From NCBI RefSeq assembly GCF_018449515.1, contig NZ_JAAVUQ010000040.1, positions 1 through 64,000 of the forward strand: 64,000 nucleotides of DNA, written 5' to 3'. Every line of letters starts with the position of its first letter. Within the stretch, counting starts at the first letter, position 1. A program made the position numbers and the translations under genes. Below the pieces are notes generated by a model. The model was not told the origin of the DNA. It searched no databases and worked only from the letters and a program-made list of their open reading frames with translations. The stretch comes from Caballeronia sp. dw_19 (GTDB lineage Bacteria; Pseudomonadota; Gammaproteobacteria; Burkholderiales; Burkholderiaceae). Shown one piece after another: positions 63,430-64,000 of the stretch.

Positions 63430-63870
63430 ATGGCAACAGTCGCACAAGTTCTTAATTCGAAATCCGATCACACCATCTTCACGATCGCCGATACGGCATC
63501 GGTCTACGAGGCCATTGCGATGATGGCGGAGAAGCACATTGGCGCGTTGATCGTGACCCACGGTGAAGCGATCGTCGGCATCATGACCGAGCGTGACTAT
63601 GCCCGCAAAGTGGTGCTGATGGATCGTGTCTCGCGACAAACTCCCGTGCGCGAGATCATGACCTCGCAAGTGCGTTTCGTGCGTCCCGACCAGACCACGG
63701 ACGACTGCATGGCCTTGATGACCGAGCGCCGCATGCGGCATTTGCCGGTGATCGATGGCGAAAAGCTGGTGGGCATGATTTCAATCGGCGATCTGGTGGC
63801 GAATATTATCTCCGAGCAGCAACTCACGATTCATCAACTCGAGGGGTATATACGAGGCGAGCACATGTAG
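63430..63870 (+). CDS. Two-CBS-domain protein (paralogue of 46893-47360)
   Basis: 146 aa. CBS 1 about 10-65 (HIGALIVTHGEAIVGIMTER) and CBS 2 about 75-130 (RMRHLPVIDGEKLVGMISIG). Nearly the same layout as the gene at 47 kb, including MATVAQ start and QLTIHQLEGYIRGEH end; that gene has a 9-residue longer tail. GGAGG about six bases before ATG. Energy- or nucleotide-sensing role by family. Confidence 0.94.
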   Translation: MATVAQVLNSKSDHTIFTIADTASVYEAIAMMAEKHIGALIVTHGEAIVGIMTERDYARKVVLMDRVSRQTPVREIMTSQVRFVRPDQTTDDCMALMTERRMRHLPVIDGEKLVGMISIGDLVANIISEQQLTIHQLEGYIRGEHM

Positions 63871-63886
63871 CTTGCCCGGGAGGATG

Positions 63887-63920
63887 CAGCGCGGCGTGAA
63901 GACGCCGCGCTGTGTTTTAT
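63887..63920 (+). terminator. Rho-independent terminator of the CBS gene
   Basis: 11-bp stem CAGCGCGGCGT / ACGCCGCGCTG with GAAG loop, then a T-rich tail. Confidence 0.75.
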
Positions 63921-64000
63921 TTGTTGCCGCTGCGTGGGTATTTCATCATTTAAGAATCATCTGATTCCACCCTCCACAACACGCTTGCCATCATCAAGAG

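Overview
The window is one stretch of a high-GC proteobacterial chromosome or large replicon. Many families typical of Burkholderiaceae are present (DUF3331, DUF2968, DUF4148, OmpC-type porin remnant, NitT/TauT ABC system with fused permeases, OxlT-like MFS, CheV, ZntB). The overall look is Paraburkholderia/Caballeronia/Burkholderia; this is an inference from gene families and codon use, not from a marker gene. I see no rRNA, tRNA, CRISPR array, phage or plasmid replication gene.

Layout. 0.1-3.2 kb: a two-gene NitT/TauT-type ABC transporter (minus strand) with no binding protein. 3.9-7.6 kb: Tat-exported ferritin-like lipoprotein, an NRAMP-related metal transporter and an alpha/beta hydrolase. 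7.6-10.5 kb: gene-poor, with a decayed porin and long non-coding DNA. 10.5-14.8 kb: a UbiB/ABC1-family protein whose kinase motifs are gone, two small stress-type proteins, and a two-gene unit of a double-domain KaiC-like ATPase plus a stand-alone receiver. 15-17.8 kb: an LrgB remnant, secreted proteins (DUF2968) and an OmpA-like lipoprotein broken by a one-base frameshift. 17.9-22.2 kb: Ogt, secreted DNA/RNA nuclease, exported hydrolase, YnfA, DUF2891.

22.5-25.5 kb is a small accessory island: a hipBA toxin-antitoxin pair whose promoter holds five copies of a 19-bp motif, then a HTH/coiled-coil protein. 25.5-28 kb: AraC regulator and acyl-CoA dehydrogenase. 28.3-34 kb is the most coherent block: an IclR regulator followed by six co-directional genes (cyclase-family hydrolase, SDR, hydroxyacyl-CoA-type dehydrogenase, AtoE-type short-chain acid transporter, muconolactone-isomerase-like and YciI-like proteins), most likely a catabolic operon of unknown substrate. 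34-43 kb: DUF427, LLM monooxygenase with a TetR gene, an extended Hfq-like protein, small exported proteins, nitroreductase, metallophosphoesterase.

43.36-44.69 kb is a complete IS5-family element (16-bp inverted ends, CTAA target duplication) that landed exactly on the stop codon of the metallophosphoesterase gene. 45-55.7 kb: EamA permease, CBS-domain protein, zinc-ribbon protein, NhaR-like LysR regulator, OxlT-like carrier, cupins, isochorismatase-fold protein, bile-acid/sodium symporter family protein, and an ABC-2 exporter pair. 55.7-64 kb: DUF3331, a frameshifted RcnB-like gene, a TetR/DUF1348 divergent pair with two palindromic operators, ZntB, a receiver protein, CheV, and a second CBS-domain protein paralogous to the one at 47 kb.

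How it fits together: mostly independent housekeeping and accessory functions. The coupled units are the ABC transporter (0.1-3.2 kb), KaiC-receiver (12.9-14.8 kb), hipBA (22.5-24.3 kb), the 28-34 kb catabolic operon, and the ABC exporter (53.4-55.1 kb). Four gene remnants or frameshifts (porin, LrgB, OmpA-like, RcnB-like) all affect envelope proteins.
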